A stretch of 64,000 bases of DNA, taken from Psychrilyobacter atlanticus DSM 19335 (GTDB lineage: Bacteria; Fusobacteriota; Fusobacteriia; Fusobacteriales; Fusobacteriaceae). The translations under genes were made by a program, and so were the position numbers. Shown here piece by piece: positions 43,036-51,748 of this stretch; position 1 is the stretch's first letter; every line of letters starts with the position of its first letter. The notes under the pieces are model-generated. The model saw only the letters and a program-made list of their open reading frames with translations, was not told where the DNA came from and did not search any database. The stretch is from positions 2,223,159 through 2,287,158 of the forward strand of contig NZ_KE384547.1 in assembly GCF_000426625.1 (NCBI RefSeq), read 5' to 3'.

Positions 43036-43067
43036 AAAAAGCTGAGGCTGGCCTCAGCTTTTTTTAT
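43036..43067 (+). terminator. Terminator after the ABC-F gene
   Basis: GCTGAGG / CCTCAGC stem (43041-43058), A-run before and T-run after it, usable on both strands. Confidence 0.85.
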
Positions 43068-43121
43068 TCCCCAATAAAATTATAATTTTATAATTTTTTG
43101 GATATTGTGTCCCGTTGTTTT

Positions 43122-44264
43122 TTATTCAAATACTCCTAATTTACGGCAGATACCTGTATATACCCTAAGTCCATTTCCCAATACTTTCTCATCAAAATTA
43201 AATTTGGAATTATGCAGTGATGCAGTATATCCAAGTTCTTTATTTTTAGTTCCTACAAAGAAAAAAAGTCCCCTTGTTACTTCCTGATAAAACCCAAAAT
43301 CCTCAGCTAACATCTCAGGATCTATCTCCTCAAATCCCAGTTTTTCATCTCCTCTGACAACATCTTCTAAAACATCGTAGTATTTCTTATCATTTATAAC
43401 AGGAGGATATCCTTCAGCCAACTCTATCTCTATTTCAACTCCATAACTGAGCTCCATTCCACGGGCTATACCCCTTATTTTATCTACAATAAAATTAAAG
43501 GTCTCTGTAGAAAAAGTCCTTATAGTTCCCTCCATCCGGGTAACTTCCGGAATGATATTTCTTATAGTTCCTCCCTCTATCTTACCTATGGCAATTATAC
43601 TAGGATCAAAAGGAGCTACAAATTTTGAGGTAATAAGATTAAACCCTTCGAACATCTTCCCTGCTACCTGGATGGAATCTATCCCCAACTGGGGCTGGCC
43701 CCCATGACCACTTTTCCCTTTGATAATTATATTTATCTCTGCCGCTTTGGCCATGAATCCCCCTGCTCTGCAGCCGATTATTCCCTCTTCTAACTTTGGA
43801 AAAAGATGTAACCCGAAGATCCCCATAACATTATATTTTTCCAAGATTCCACTTTTTACGATGTCCTTGGCTCCTCCCGGTCCCTCTTCAGCAGGCTGAA
43901 ATATTAGAAGGATATTTTTTTTCAATTTTTTCCCCTTTAAATAATCCATAAACCCCAGCAGAGTCGCCATATGACCATCATGTCCGCAGGCATGCATAAC
44001 TCCCTCGTGTTTAGAGGTATAAGAAACTCCTGTTTCTTCTACAATTGTCAGTGCATCCATATCTGTCCTGAACCCATAAGTTTCCTCTGAACCCCCATCC
44101 AGATAGATATAAATTCCTGTTTCACAAATTATTTCAGGCTCATATCCCATCTTTCTTATCTCTCCCAGTAAATAAGCCTGAGTCTTTTTTTCCACATACC
44201 CTAATTCCGGAATTTCATGTAAATTTCTTCTATATTTTTTCATATTTTCTATTATTTTTTCCAT
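43122..44264 (-). CDS. N-acetyldiaminopimelate deacetylase (M20 family)
   Basis: 380 residues. RRNLHEIPELGYVEKKTQAY, ACGHDGHMATLLGF, IFQPAEEGPGGAKDIV and GKSGHGGQPQLGIDSI are the M20D amidohydrolase motifs with their metal ligands. The divergent dap operon contains DapH (acetyltransferase) and an aminotransferase but no deacetylase, so this enzyme, equivalent to B. subtilis DapL/YkuR, fits the missing step. That assignment is by context; the family also has hippurate-like hydrolases. Confidence 0.82.
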   Translation of the reverse strand: MEKIIENMKKYRRNLHEIPELGYVEKKTQAYLLGEIRKMGYEPEIICETGIYIYLDGGSEETYGFRTDMDALTIVEETGVSYTSKHEGVMHACGHDGHMATLLGFMDYLKGKKLKKNILLIFQPAEEGPGGAKDIVKSGILEKYNVMGIFGLHLFPKLEEGIIGCRAGGFMAKAAEINIIIKGKSGHGGQPQLGIDSIQVAGKMFEGFNLITSKFVAPFDPSIIAIGKIEGGTIRNIIPEVTRMEGTIRTFSTETFNFIVDKIRGIARGMELSYGVEIEIELAEGYPPVINDKKYYDVLEDVVRGDEKLGFEEIDPEMLAEDFGFYQEVTRGLFFFVGTKNKELGYTASLHNSKFNFDEKVLGNGLRVYTGICRKLGVFE

Positions 44265-44329
44265 CCCTGCCTCCTTAAAAGAAATTTCTCATATTATCTT
44301 AGGTAAAAGTAAACCTTATTTTTTTAATT

Positions 44330-44440
44330 TTTAAAAATATATATTATATATACGAAACATATATAATACAAAAGTTAAAAAATAATATATTTCAAAATTA
44401 TATAACGTATATATTATATATATTTTATTTTATTTTATGT
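44330..44440. repeat. AT-rich inverted repeats between dap genes
   Basis: ATATATATTATATATACG near 44336 and CGTATATATTATATATAT near 44406 are nearly complementary inverted copies about 70 bases apart, between the divergent deacetylase gene and lysC promoters. They may be an operator pair or just a low-complexity stretch. Other sequence in 44265-44470 is AT-rich without a gene. Confidence 0.4.
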
Positions 44441-44447
44441 TTAATGC

Positions 44448-44453
44448 TATACT
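44448..44453 (+). promoter_or_regulatory. Probable -10 box of the lysine operon
   Basis: TATACT, about 18-20 bases before the riboswitch aptamer starts; the -35 region is AT-rich and not distinct. Confidence 0.5.
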
Positions 44454-44472
44454 TACTTCAAATCATAAGAAT

Positions 44473-44632
44473 AGAGGTTGCAAATACAAATAGTAAAGAC
44501 AGGGAGAAGGCATTTTAAGATCTGTTTTGAAAGGTGTAGTTGCCGAAATATAGATTTCGCAAAAATCTATGTTGGGGATATGGATAAGATCCATATAACT
44601 GTCATTATCATAATTAGGTAATGGGGTGCTAT
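44473..44632 (+). ncRNA. Lysine riboswitch (L box) aptamer
   Basis: The conserved core elements appear in order: AGAGGTTGC at the start, AGTAAAGACAGGGAGAAGG, TTTTGAAAGGTGTAGTTGCC then CGAAATATAG, TTGGGGATATGG, AACTGTCATTA and the closing GGGGTGCTAT. This is the L-box arrangement of five helices. It lies directly before lysC and is followed by a terminator, so lysine binding should stop transcription of the whole dap operon. Confidence 0.92.
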
Positions 44633-44682
44633 TTGAAGTCATAGATTATCTTTTATCTCATTTTTGATTAGATGTAATTTTG

Positions 44683-44718
44683 CTCTTCAGTAGTTCTCAC
44701 TACTGGAGAGTTTTTTTA
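44683..44718 (+). terminator. Terminator of the lysine riboswitch expression platform
   Basis: CTCTTCAGTAG / CTACTGGAGAG with a T8 run, 15 bases before the lysC start. Confidence 0.88.
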
Positions 44719-44732
44719 TTAGGAGGAAAGAT

Positions 44733-45935
44733 ATGATCATAGTACATAAATACGGAGGAAGCTCACTGGCTGACTTAGACAGAATTAAAAAGATTGCCTC
44801 CCACATCTCAAAATTAAGTGATGCAGGAGAGCAGATAGTTGTAGTCGCTTCTGCCATGGGTAAAACCACAAATAACTTAATAGAGATGGCTAAAAAAATA
44901 TCTAAAACACCAAATATAAGGGAATTGGATACCCTCATGGCTACAGGAGAACAGCAGACAGTCGCTTTGTTATCTATGGCACTGAACGAATTAGGTAAAG
45001 ACTCTATCTCACTTACAGGTCCCCAAGCAGGAATAACTACCGTAGGTCACCACACCAAAAGTCGTATTAAGAGTGTAGATCCAAAGATAATTAGATCTCA
45101 TCTAAATTCCGGGAAGATAGTTATCGTAGCAGGATTCCAGGGAATGAACCAAGATGGAGACATCACTACATTGGGCAGGGGTGGATCGGATACCAGTGCA
45201 GTAGCTCTGGCTGCCAGTTTAGGAGCACAATGTGAGATCTATACCGATGTAGATGGAATTTATGGTATAGATCCCAGAGTATATCCAAAGGCTAAAAAAA
45301 TACAAAATATATCTTACGAGGAGATGATGGAAATGGCAAATTTAGGAGCAGGTGTTATGGAAACAAGAGCTGTGGAACTGGGGAAAAAATATAATGTTCC
45401 CATCTATGTAGGCGAAAGTTTAAGAGATCATGATGGTACCTTGATATTAAATCAAAGTGAAATTATGGAGGATAAACCCATTACCGGCATCACCCTAAAT
45501 GAAGATATCTTTATGGTAAATATCCAGCACCTTCCTTATTCGGAAAACCTGGTCGCAAATATTTTTAATACTCTGGGTAAATACGAATTAAATATAGATA
45601 TGATCAGTCAAAACATCACCACTTCCGGTACCTTAGACCTTTCTTTCAGTTGTTTTAAAAGAGAAGAATCTCTTTTGAGAAAAGCTATCGATGAATTAAA
45701 TGGAAAATCACAGGAAATTTCCATAGAGATCAAACCAGATTTAATAATGCTTTCCCTGGTTGGGATCGGAATGGTTAGTTATTCAGGAGTTGCAGCCAAA
45801 GTGTTTAATACCCTGGCTGCTCATAAAATTCCTTTTTATCATATAACTACTTCTGAGATCAGTATCTCATGTACTATTTCTAAGGAGCACAAAACTATAG
45901 CAATTCAGATGCTAGCTAAAGAATTTGACCTGTAA
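44733..45935 (+). CDS. lysC: Aspartate kinase
   Basis: 400 residues, the length of monofunctional class II enzymes. HKYGGSSLADLDRI (with Tyr where most have Phe), SAMGKTTNNLI, TLGRGGSDTSAVALAA and GIYGIDPRVYPKAKKI are the kinase motifs; two ACT domains from about residue 260 would bind the feedback amino acid. It phosphorylates aspartate, the first step to DAP and lysine. First gene of the riboswitch-controlled operon. Confidence 0.96.
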   Translation: MIIVHKYGGSSLADLDRIKKIASHISKLSDAGEQIVVVASAMGKTTNNLIEMAKKISKTPNIRELDTLMATGEQQTVALLSMALNELGKDSISLTGPQAGITTVGHHTKSRIKSVDPKIIRSHLNSGKIVIVAGFQGMNQDGDITTLGRGGSDTSAVALAASLGAQCEIYTDVDGIYGIDPRVYPKAKKIQNISYEEMMEMANLGAGVMETRAVELGKKYNVPIYVGESLRDHDGTLILNQSEIMEDKPITGITLNEDIFMVNIQHLPYSENLVANIFNTLGKYELNIDMISQNITTSGTLDLSFSCFKREESLLRKAIDELNGKSQEISIEIKPDLIMLSLVGIGMVSYSGVAAKVFNTLAAHKIPFYHITTSEISISCTISKEHKTIAIQMLAKEFDL

Positions 45936-45972
45936 AAATCATATAATTAAAAAATTTATTTAGGAGGAGATC

Positions 45973-46959
45973 ATGAAAAAATATAACATCGCCATTGTAG
46001 GAGCTACCGGAATGGTCGGAAGAACCTTCCTTAAGGTATTAGAAGAAAGAAATTTCCCCATAGACAATCTTTATCTTTTAGCTTCTTCTAGATCTTGTGG
46101 AACAGAAATTAATTTTAGAAATAAAAAATATATAGTTGAGGAACTTACCTCAGAATCTTTTACTAAAGAAATAGATATCGCTCTATTCTCTGCCGGAGGA
46201 AGTATCAGTAAAGAAATGGCTCCTATAGCTGTTTCTCATGGAATCACAGTTATAGATAACAGCAGTGCATGGAGGATGGATCCTAATATTCCTTTAGTTG
46301 TTCCTGAAGTAAACCCAGAAGCAGCAGCAACAAATAAACTCATTGCCAATCCTAATTGTTCTACCATCCAGGTAGTAGTACCTCTAAAGGTATTAGATGA
46401 CCTCTATGGAATAAAAAGAGTTATCTACTCTACCTACCAGGCTGTATCTGGATCTGGAGTAGCCGGAATAAAAGATTTAAAAGATGGAATAGATGGAAAA
46501 GCCCCTTCTAATTACCCATATCCTATAGCCTTTAACTGCCTTCCTCACATAGATGAGTTCACAGAGAGCGGCTATACTAAGGAAGAGTTGAAGATGATCG
46601 ACGAAACGAGAAAAATTTTAAATAAACCCGATCTTCCTATTACTTCTACCTGTGTAAGAGTCCCTGTAGAAAATGGACATTCTGTATCTGTTAATTTAGA
46701 ATTTGAAAAAGAATTTGGTTTAGCAGAATTAAAAGAAGTACTTCAAAATAAAGAGGGAATTATCTTACAGGATGATGTACAAAATAATATCTATCCAATG
46801 CCTATAAATGCCAGTGGATCAGATGAGGTATTTGTAGGAAGAATTCGAAGAGATCATAGTATAAAAAATGGTGTAAACCTGTGGATAGTAGCCGATAACA
46901 TCAGAAAAGGTGCTGCTACAAATACCGTTCAAATTGCTGAATTATTGATAGAACAATAA
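45973..46959 (+). CDS. asd: Aspartate-semialdehyde dehydrogenase
   Basis: 328 residues. VGATGMVGRTFLKVLEER is the NADP motif, NPNCSTIQVVVPL holds the active-site Cys, and TSTCVRVPVENGHSVSVNLE contains the substrate-binding region and catalytic His. It reduces aspartyl phosphate to the semialdehyde. Second gene of the operon, 37 bases after lysC, with AGGAGGAGATC upstream. Confidence 0.97.
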   Translation: MKKYNIAIVGATGMVGRTFLKVLEERNFPIDNLYLLASSRSCGTEINFRNKKYIVEELTSESFTKEIDIALFSAGGSISKEMAPIAVSHGITVIDNSSAWRMDPNIPLVVPEVNPEAAATNKLIANPNCSTIQVVVPLKVLDDLYGIKRVIYSTYQAVSGSGVAGIKDLKDGIDGKAPSNYPYPIAFNCLPHIDEFTESGYTKEELKMIDETRKILNKPDLPITSTCVRVPVENGHSVSVNLEFEKEFGLAELKEVLQNKEGIILQDDVQNNIYPMPINASGSDEVFVGRIRRDHSIKNGVNLWIVADNIRKGAATNTVQIAELLIEQ

Positions 46960-47000
46960 TATTTATATATATTTTATTACAATTTTAAATAGGAGGATTT

Positions 47001-47882
47001 ATGGGAATTTTTAAAGGATCTGGAGTAGCTCTTATCACCCCGTTTAACGAAGATATGAGTATCAATTATACTAAATTAGAAGAGCTCATAGAATGGCATA
47101 TAGAGAACAAGACCGATGCCTTGGTAATCGCTGGAACCACCGGTGAAGCCTCTACCCTTCCAGATGAAGAACATATAGAATTAGTTAGAAGAAGTGTTGA
47201 GGTGGCTAATGCTAGAGTTCCTGTTATAGCAGGAACTGGTAGTAACGATACTCGTCACGGAGTTAGATTAAGCCTTGAATGTGAAAAAGTTGGAGCCGAT
47301 GGTCTTCTCATCGTTACACCTTACTACAACAAAACCAACAGACAAGGATTGATAAATCACTATACAACTATAGCTGACAAGGTAAATATACCTATTATTT
47401 TATACAATGTCCCAGGAAGAACCGGAATGAATATTCCTACTGATGTAGTAGTTGAATTGAGTAACCATAAAAATATAGTAGGACTTAAAGAAGCCAGTGG
47501 AGATATCTCCTACTTAGCTGAAGTAGCTAGAGTCTGTGACAAGGACTTTTCTATTTATTCAGGTAATGACGATATCATAGTTCCTGTTTTATCATTAGGA
47601 GGAGTTGGAGTTATATCAGTATTAGCCAACGTCATGCCCCTTGAAACTCATAATATTGTTATGTCTTATTTAGAGGGAGATGTGGCTCGATCTAGAGATT
47701 TACAACTTTCTCTAAATTCATTTGTTAATTCTTTATTTTTGGAAACTAATCCAATACCTGTAAAATCTGCAATGAACCTTATGAATATGAATGTTGGAGG
47801 ATTAAGACAACCCCTATGGGAGATTAGTTCTAATGCTCAAGAACTTTTAAAAATAGAAATGAAAAAAGTAAATTTAATCTAA
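47001..47882 (+). CDS. dapA: 4-hydroxy-tetrahydrodipicolinate synthase
   Basis: 293 residues. The TIM-barrel motifs AGTTGEASTLPDEEH, YNVPGRTGMN (Tyr and Arg of the active site) and GLKEASGD (Schiff-base Lys) identify DapA. It condenses aspartate semialdehyde with pyruvate. Third gene of the operon; ATAGGAGGATTT precedes the start. Confidence 0.97.
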   Translation: MGIFKGSGVALITPFNEDMSINYTKLEELIEWHIENKTDALVIAGTTGEASTLPDEEHIELVRRSVEVANARVPVIAGTGSNDTRHGVRLSLECEKVGADGLLIVTPYYNKTNRQGLINHYTTIADKVNIPIILYNVPGRTGMNIPTDVVVELSNHKNIVGLKEASGDISYLAEVARVCDKDFSIYSGNDDIIVPVLSLGGVGVISVLANVMPLETHNIVMSYLEGDVARSRDLQLSLNSFVNSLFLETNPIPVKSAMNLMNMNVGGLRQPLWEISSNAQELLKIEMKKVNLI

Positions 47883-47896
47883 AAGGAGGTAACATT

Positions 47897-48634
47897 TTGA
47901 ATATAGCCATATACGGATGGGGACAGATGGGTAAACTCCTAGTAGATACCATCGATAACAGTAAAAATTTAAATTTAGTTGGGATAATCGATTATTTTTC
48001 TCTGGGAAAGGAATCCCGAATTGTTGAAGCTTTAGAAGACCTTTCTATTGTTCCAGATGTTCTCATAGATTTTTCCCACTACAGTAATTCGATAAAAATT
48101 CTTCCATGGATTATGGCTAATAATGTTCCTACATTGATTGCTACTACAGGACATAGTGAAGAGGAACTAGAAAATATAAAAAAAGCATCCCAAACAGTTC
48201 CTATACTTAAGGCGACGAACACTTCCCTTGGAATAAATCTGATTACAGAATTATTGGAAACTCTGGTTTCATCTCTGGAAGACTGGGATATTGAATTGAT
48301 TGAAAAACATCATAAAAAAAAAATTGATGCCCCCAGTGGGACAGCTCAATCACTGCTAGAAAAAATAAATGATACCCTAACTTCTAAAAGGGAGTTGACC
48401 TATGGTAGAGAGGGAATCTCTCCTAGAAAGAAGGAGGAGATCGGTGTACATGTAGTTCGTGGAGGAAGTATCGTAGGAGAACATTCTATTATATTTGCCG
48501 GTGAAGACGAGATAATAGAGGTAAAACATGAGGCTCACTCAAAGATGATCTTCGTTAATGGAGCCCTCAAGGGAGCAGCTTGGCTTTCTAATCAACAACC
48601 GGGATTCTATACAATGAAAGATATTTTCAACTAA
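47897..48634 (+). CDS. dapB: 4-hydroxy-tetrahydrodipicolinate reductase
   Basis: 245 residues from a TTG start that follows AAAAGGAGGTAACAT. IAIYGWGQMGKLL is the NAD(P) motif; IEKHHKKKIDAPSGTA is the catalytic signature, and FAGEDEIIEVKHEAHS the C-terminal one. It is a little shorter than E. coli DapB (273), as in thermotogal and clostridial forms. Gap to dapA is 14 bases. Confidence 0.95.
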   Translation: MNIAIYGWGQMGKLLVDTIDNSKNLNLVGIIDYFSLGKESRIVEALEDLSIVPDVLIDFSHYSNSIKILPWIMANNVPTLIATTGHSEEELENIKKASQTVPILKATNTSLGINLITELLETLVSSLEDWDIELIEKHHKKKIDAPSGTAQSLLEKINDTLTSKRELTYGREGISPRKKEEIGVHVVRGGSIVGEHSIIFAGEDEIIEVKHEAHSKMIFVNGALKGAAWLSNQQPGFYTMKDIFN

Positions 48635-48637
48635 AAA

Positions 48638-48647
48638 GCAACGTGAC
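48638..48647. repeat. Half copy of the palindromic repeat
   Basis: GCAACGTGAC directly after the dapB stop; the right arm is lost (TAGACT follows). Same flank AAAAA as copies 1 and 4. Confidence 0.4.
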
Positions 48648-48685
48648 TAGACTATAAAAAATATATTTTAAAAGGAGAACACCTT

Positions 48686-49399
48686 ATGACAAAATTAAAT
48701 AATGCCCATGAAATAATTCAATATATTAAAAATTCTACTAAATCTACCCCTGTAAAAGCCTATATCAATGGGGAATTAGAAGGAATAGATTTCCTAAACT
48801 GTAAAGTTTTTGGATGCCAAAATAGTAAAACAATCTTTGGAGAATGGAGTGAAGTCAATGAAATTTTAACTACTAACTCTAATTTAATCAGTGATTCTCA
48901 TGTAGAAAGTGATAGAAGAAACTCAGCTATTCCAATGTTAGACACCAGAAATATCCATGCTAGAATCGAACCTGGAGCTGTCATCAGAGATATGGTAGAA
49001 ATTGGAGATAATGCCGTTATCATGATGGGTGTTGTTATAAATATTGGTTCCAAAATCGGTGCCGGTACCATGATAGATCTAAATGTAGTAATGGGAGGAA
49101 GAGCCACAGTAGGAGATAACTGTCATATTGGTGCCGGTGCTGTCCTAGCTGGAGTAATCGAGCCACCTAGTGCTGATCCTGTTGTTATAGAAGACGATGT
49201 AGTTGTCGGTGCTAATGCAGTAATTTTAGAAGGTATCAGAGTCGGAAAAGGAGCCGTTGTAGCCGCTGGAGCAATCGTTACAAAGAACGTCCCTGCTGGT
49301 GTTGTAGTAGCTGGAAATCCTGCTAGAATAATCAAAGATAAAGATGAAAAAACTGCCAGTAAAACTGAAATTATGGAAGACCTGAGAGTTATCAAATAA
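48686..49399 (+). CDS. dapH: Tetrahydrodipicolinate N-acetyltransferase
   Basis: 237 residues: an N-terminal alpha/beta cap (about 1-85), then left-handed beta-helix hexapeptide repeats ([40 protein letters not shown], and [20 protein letters not shown]). This is DapH, the acetyl-CoA-dependent enzyme, rather than succinyl DapD. It commits the pathway to the acetylated branch. The start follows AAAAGGAGAACACCTT. Confidence 0.95.
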   Translation: MTKLNNAHEIIQYIKNSTKSTPVKAYINGELEGIDFLNCKVFGCQNSKTIFGEWSEVNEILTTNSNLISDSHVESDRRNSAIPMLDTRNIHARIEPGAVIRDMVEIGDNAVIMMGVVINIGSKIGAGTMIDLNVVMGGRATVGDNCHIGAGAVLAGVIEPPSADPVVIEDDVVVGANAVILEGIRVGKGAVVAAGAIVTKNVPAGVVVAGNPARIIKDKDEKTASKTEIMEDLRVIK

Positions 49400-49495
49400 T
49401 GTTCAGCACTTACAAAATCTACAATAATATTAAGATCTAATTTTTATTTTCTTTAAAATAAAGTATTTGGGTAATTTCAAAAAAAAATTATGGCT

Positions 49496-49520
49496 GTTTG
49501 CCCGCCGAAGGCGGGCAAAC
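49496..49520. repeat. GC-rich perfect hairpin after dapH
   Basis: GTTTGCCCGCC-GAA-GGCGGGCAAAC, far more GC-rich than its surroundings, without a T-run after it. It lies in the 196-base gap between dapH and the aminotransferase. It could be an mRNA stability element or a REP-like insertion. Confidence 0.55.
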
Positions 49521-49595
49521 TCTAAGGTTTTTAATGCGTGCACCATAGCAAAATTTTAATCATAAAATAATACCAAAGATTAATCGGAGGTCACT

Positions 49596-50741
49596 ATGAA
49601 CATAAATCCTAAAGTAATAAATAAAGAGATCTCCCTTATCAGACAAATCTCTATAAAGAGCAGGGAGTATGAAGATGTTATCAATCTTACTGTTGGGGAA
49701 CCTGACCTGCCTATCCCTGCTAAAATAATCGAAGAAACTACTATATATATGAAGAATAATCGGATGGGATACCCTATGTTAGGAGGATCTCTCGAAATAA
49801 GAGAAGAAATAGTAAATTTTTATAATACTAAGTATGGCTCCTCCTACAATACAGATGAAGTTATCGTCACAGCAGGTGCTACAGAGGCTATCTCTACTAC
49901 TTTGAGAGCCCTCTTAAATGAAGGGGATGAAGTCTTGATTCCCTTGCCATTTTATCCTGGATATCTTCCAAATATAGATTTAAATGGTGGTAAATCAGTA
50001 TTTATCGATACTACTTCCGATGAATTACAGCTCACAGTGGAAACATTAAAAAAACATCTTACTCCTAAAACCAAGGCTCTTATCTTAAACTATCCCAACA
50101 ATCCATCGGGAGTTATTTTATCTCAAAAAAACTTAGATGAAATCATGGATTTTTTAAAGGATAAAGATATATATATTATCTCCGATGAGATATATAGTGA
50201 AATTGTTTTTAATGACGATTTTATATCTGTAGGAAAGTATGATTTTCTTAAGGGCAAAGTAATATTGATCAATGGATTTTCAAAATCTCACTCTATGACT
50301 GGGTGGCGTTTGGGATACATTTTAACCTCTAAAGAACTGAGAGATCAGCTGATAAAGGTCCATCAATATACCATCACAGCTCCTTCTATCGTTTCAGAAT
50401 ATGGGGGATATATCGCACTTTCTAAGTGTTCAGACATGTCCTCTTATACAATGGAATACAAAAAAAGATGTGAATATGTATATAACCGACTAAACTCCAT
50501 GGGGATAGTAACCCTTCAGCCTAAGGGATCATTTTACATCTTTGGTTCTTTAGATAACTTCAATATAACTTCATCTTTGGATTTTGCCTTAGACCTGCTT
50601 GAAAACAAACATGTGGCTGTAGTTCCTGGAATAGCCTTTGGTGTAGAAGGGTATTTTAGAATTTCTTGCACCAAACCTGTAGAAACGTTAAAAATAGCTT
50701 TGGATAAGATAGAAGATCATATCAAAAACTATAAATTATAA
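49596..50741 (+). CDS. Class I/II aminotransferase, probably N-acetyl-DAP aminotransferase
   Basis: 381 residues. LTVGEPDLPIPAKI, VTAGATEAISTTLRALL, LNYPNNPSGVI, YIISDEIYSEIVF and FSKSHSMTGWRLGY (PLP Lys) are fold-type I motifs of the PatA-like class. Its place between dapH and dapF argues for N-acetyl-LL-2,6-diaminopimelate aminotransferase, the step after DapH. Sequence alone cannot exclude aspartate or another aminotransferase. AATCGGAGGTCACT precedes the start. Confidence 0.85.
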   Translation: MNINPKVINKEISLIRQISIKSREYEDVINLTVGEPDLPIPAKIIEETTIYMKNNRMGYPMLGGSLEIREEIVNFYNTKYGSSYNTDEVIVTAGATEAISTTLRALLNEGDEVLIPLPFYPGYLPNIDLNGGKSVFIDTTSDELQLTVETLKKHLTPKTKALILNYPNNPSGVILSQKNLDEIMDFLKDKDIYIISDEIYSEIVFNDDFISVGKYDFLKGKVILINGFSKSHSMTGWRLGYILTSKELRDQLIKVHQYTITAPSIVSEYGGYIALSKCSDMSSYTMEYKKRCEYVYNRLNSMGIVTLQPKGSFYIFGSLDNFNITSSLDFALDLLENKHVAVVPGIAFGVEGYFRISCTKPVETLKIALDKIEDHIKNYKL

Positions 50742-50841
50742 TAAACACTAGATATGGAATATTCTTTAGTTGAATATTATGTTTTCTCATACTATAATTT
50801 AAATATAAAACAACACAATCAAGAACAAGGGAGAATACGAT

Positions 50842-51678
50842 ATGATTAAATTTGAAAAATACCATGGTTTAGGAAATGATTTTATAATTTTTAACTATAA
50901 AGATTTGATGGCAAAAAATATAAAGAAAGAAAGTTTTTCTGATCTGGCTGTTAAAGTCTGTGACAGACACACTGGAATTGGTGCCGATGGTATGATGGTT
51001 TTGGTTGAAAAAGAAGAGTCGTGCCAAATGATATTTATTAATTCTGATGGAAGTATCGTATCTATGTGTGGGAATGGTATCAGATGTTTTTCTAACTATA
51101 TCTACAACAATAAAATCTTAGATGGAACTACCTACAAGGTGGAGACCCTGGCTGGATTACTCAGTCTGGATATCTCTCCAGATGAAAATTTCAATGTAAA
51201 AGTTGATATGGGAAAACCACTTTTAGCTCCTAAATTTATCCCTATGGATACCTCTAAAGAAAAATTCATCAACGAAGATATCGCTGTTAATGGAGAAGTT
51301 TATAAAGTGTCCGCAATTCTTATGGGTGTTCCCCATGCTGTAATTTTTGTAGATGATTTAGAAAAGGTCGATTTGGTAGGAGTTGGAAAAGCTATTGAAA
51401 ACAACCCACTTTTCCCTGAAAAAACCAATGTTAATTTTGTACAAATTTTAGATGTAGATGAAATTATTGTGGATACTTGGGAACGGGGAGCGGGACATAC
51501 CCTGGCCTGTGGAACAGGATCTTGTGCCAGTGTAGTTGTAGGTGAACTACTTGGATACTTGAGTTCTAAAGTTATTGTTCATCTGACTTTAGGAGATCTG
51601 ACTATCGAAGTAAAAGATGAGATCTACATGACTGGTCCAAGTGAATTAATAGCAAAAGGAAAGTATAGATATAATTAA
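50842..51678 (+). CDS. dapF: Diaminopimelate epimerase
   Basis: 278 residues. The two catalytic Cys motifs are present: SMCGNGIRCF (about residue 75) and LACGTGSCASV (about 223), and the start KYHGLGNDFIIFNY is typical. It converts LL-DAP to meso-DAP for peptidoglycan. Last gene of the group; a terminator follows 30 bases later. No lysA (DAP decarboxylase) is present, so the operon makes DAP, while its riboswitch senses lysine. Confidence 0.97.
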   Translation: MIKFEKYHGLGNDFIIFNYKDLMAKNIKKESFSDLAVKVCDRHTGIGADGMMVLVEKEESCQMIFINSDGSIVSMCGNGIRCFSNYIYNNKILDGTTYKVETLAGLLSLDISPDENFNVKVDMGKPLLAPKFIPMDTSKEKFINEDIAVNGEVYKVSAILMGVPHAVIFVDDLEKVDLVGVGKAIENNPLFPEKTNVNFVQILDVDEIIVDTWERGAGHTLACGTGSCASVVVGELLGYLSSKVIVHLTLGDLTIEVKDEIYMTGPSELIAKGKYRYN

Positions 51679-51703
51679 AGTCAAAATATAATTTATAAAA
51701 CTC

Positions 51704-51740
51704 AAAAAAAACCTCCTATAAACCAAATATAGGAGGTTAA
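51704..51740. terminator. Terminator between dapF and the PhoH-like gene
   Basis: AACCTCCTATA / TATAGGAGGTT (51710-51738) with an A8 run on its left, so it terminates well on the minus strand; no strong T-run on the plus strand. Confidence 0.7.
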
Positions 51741-51748
51741 AAGGGGGG

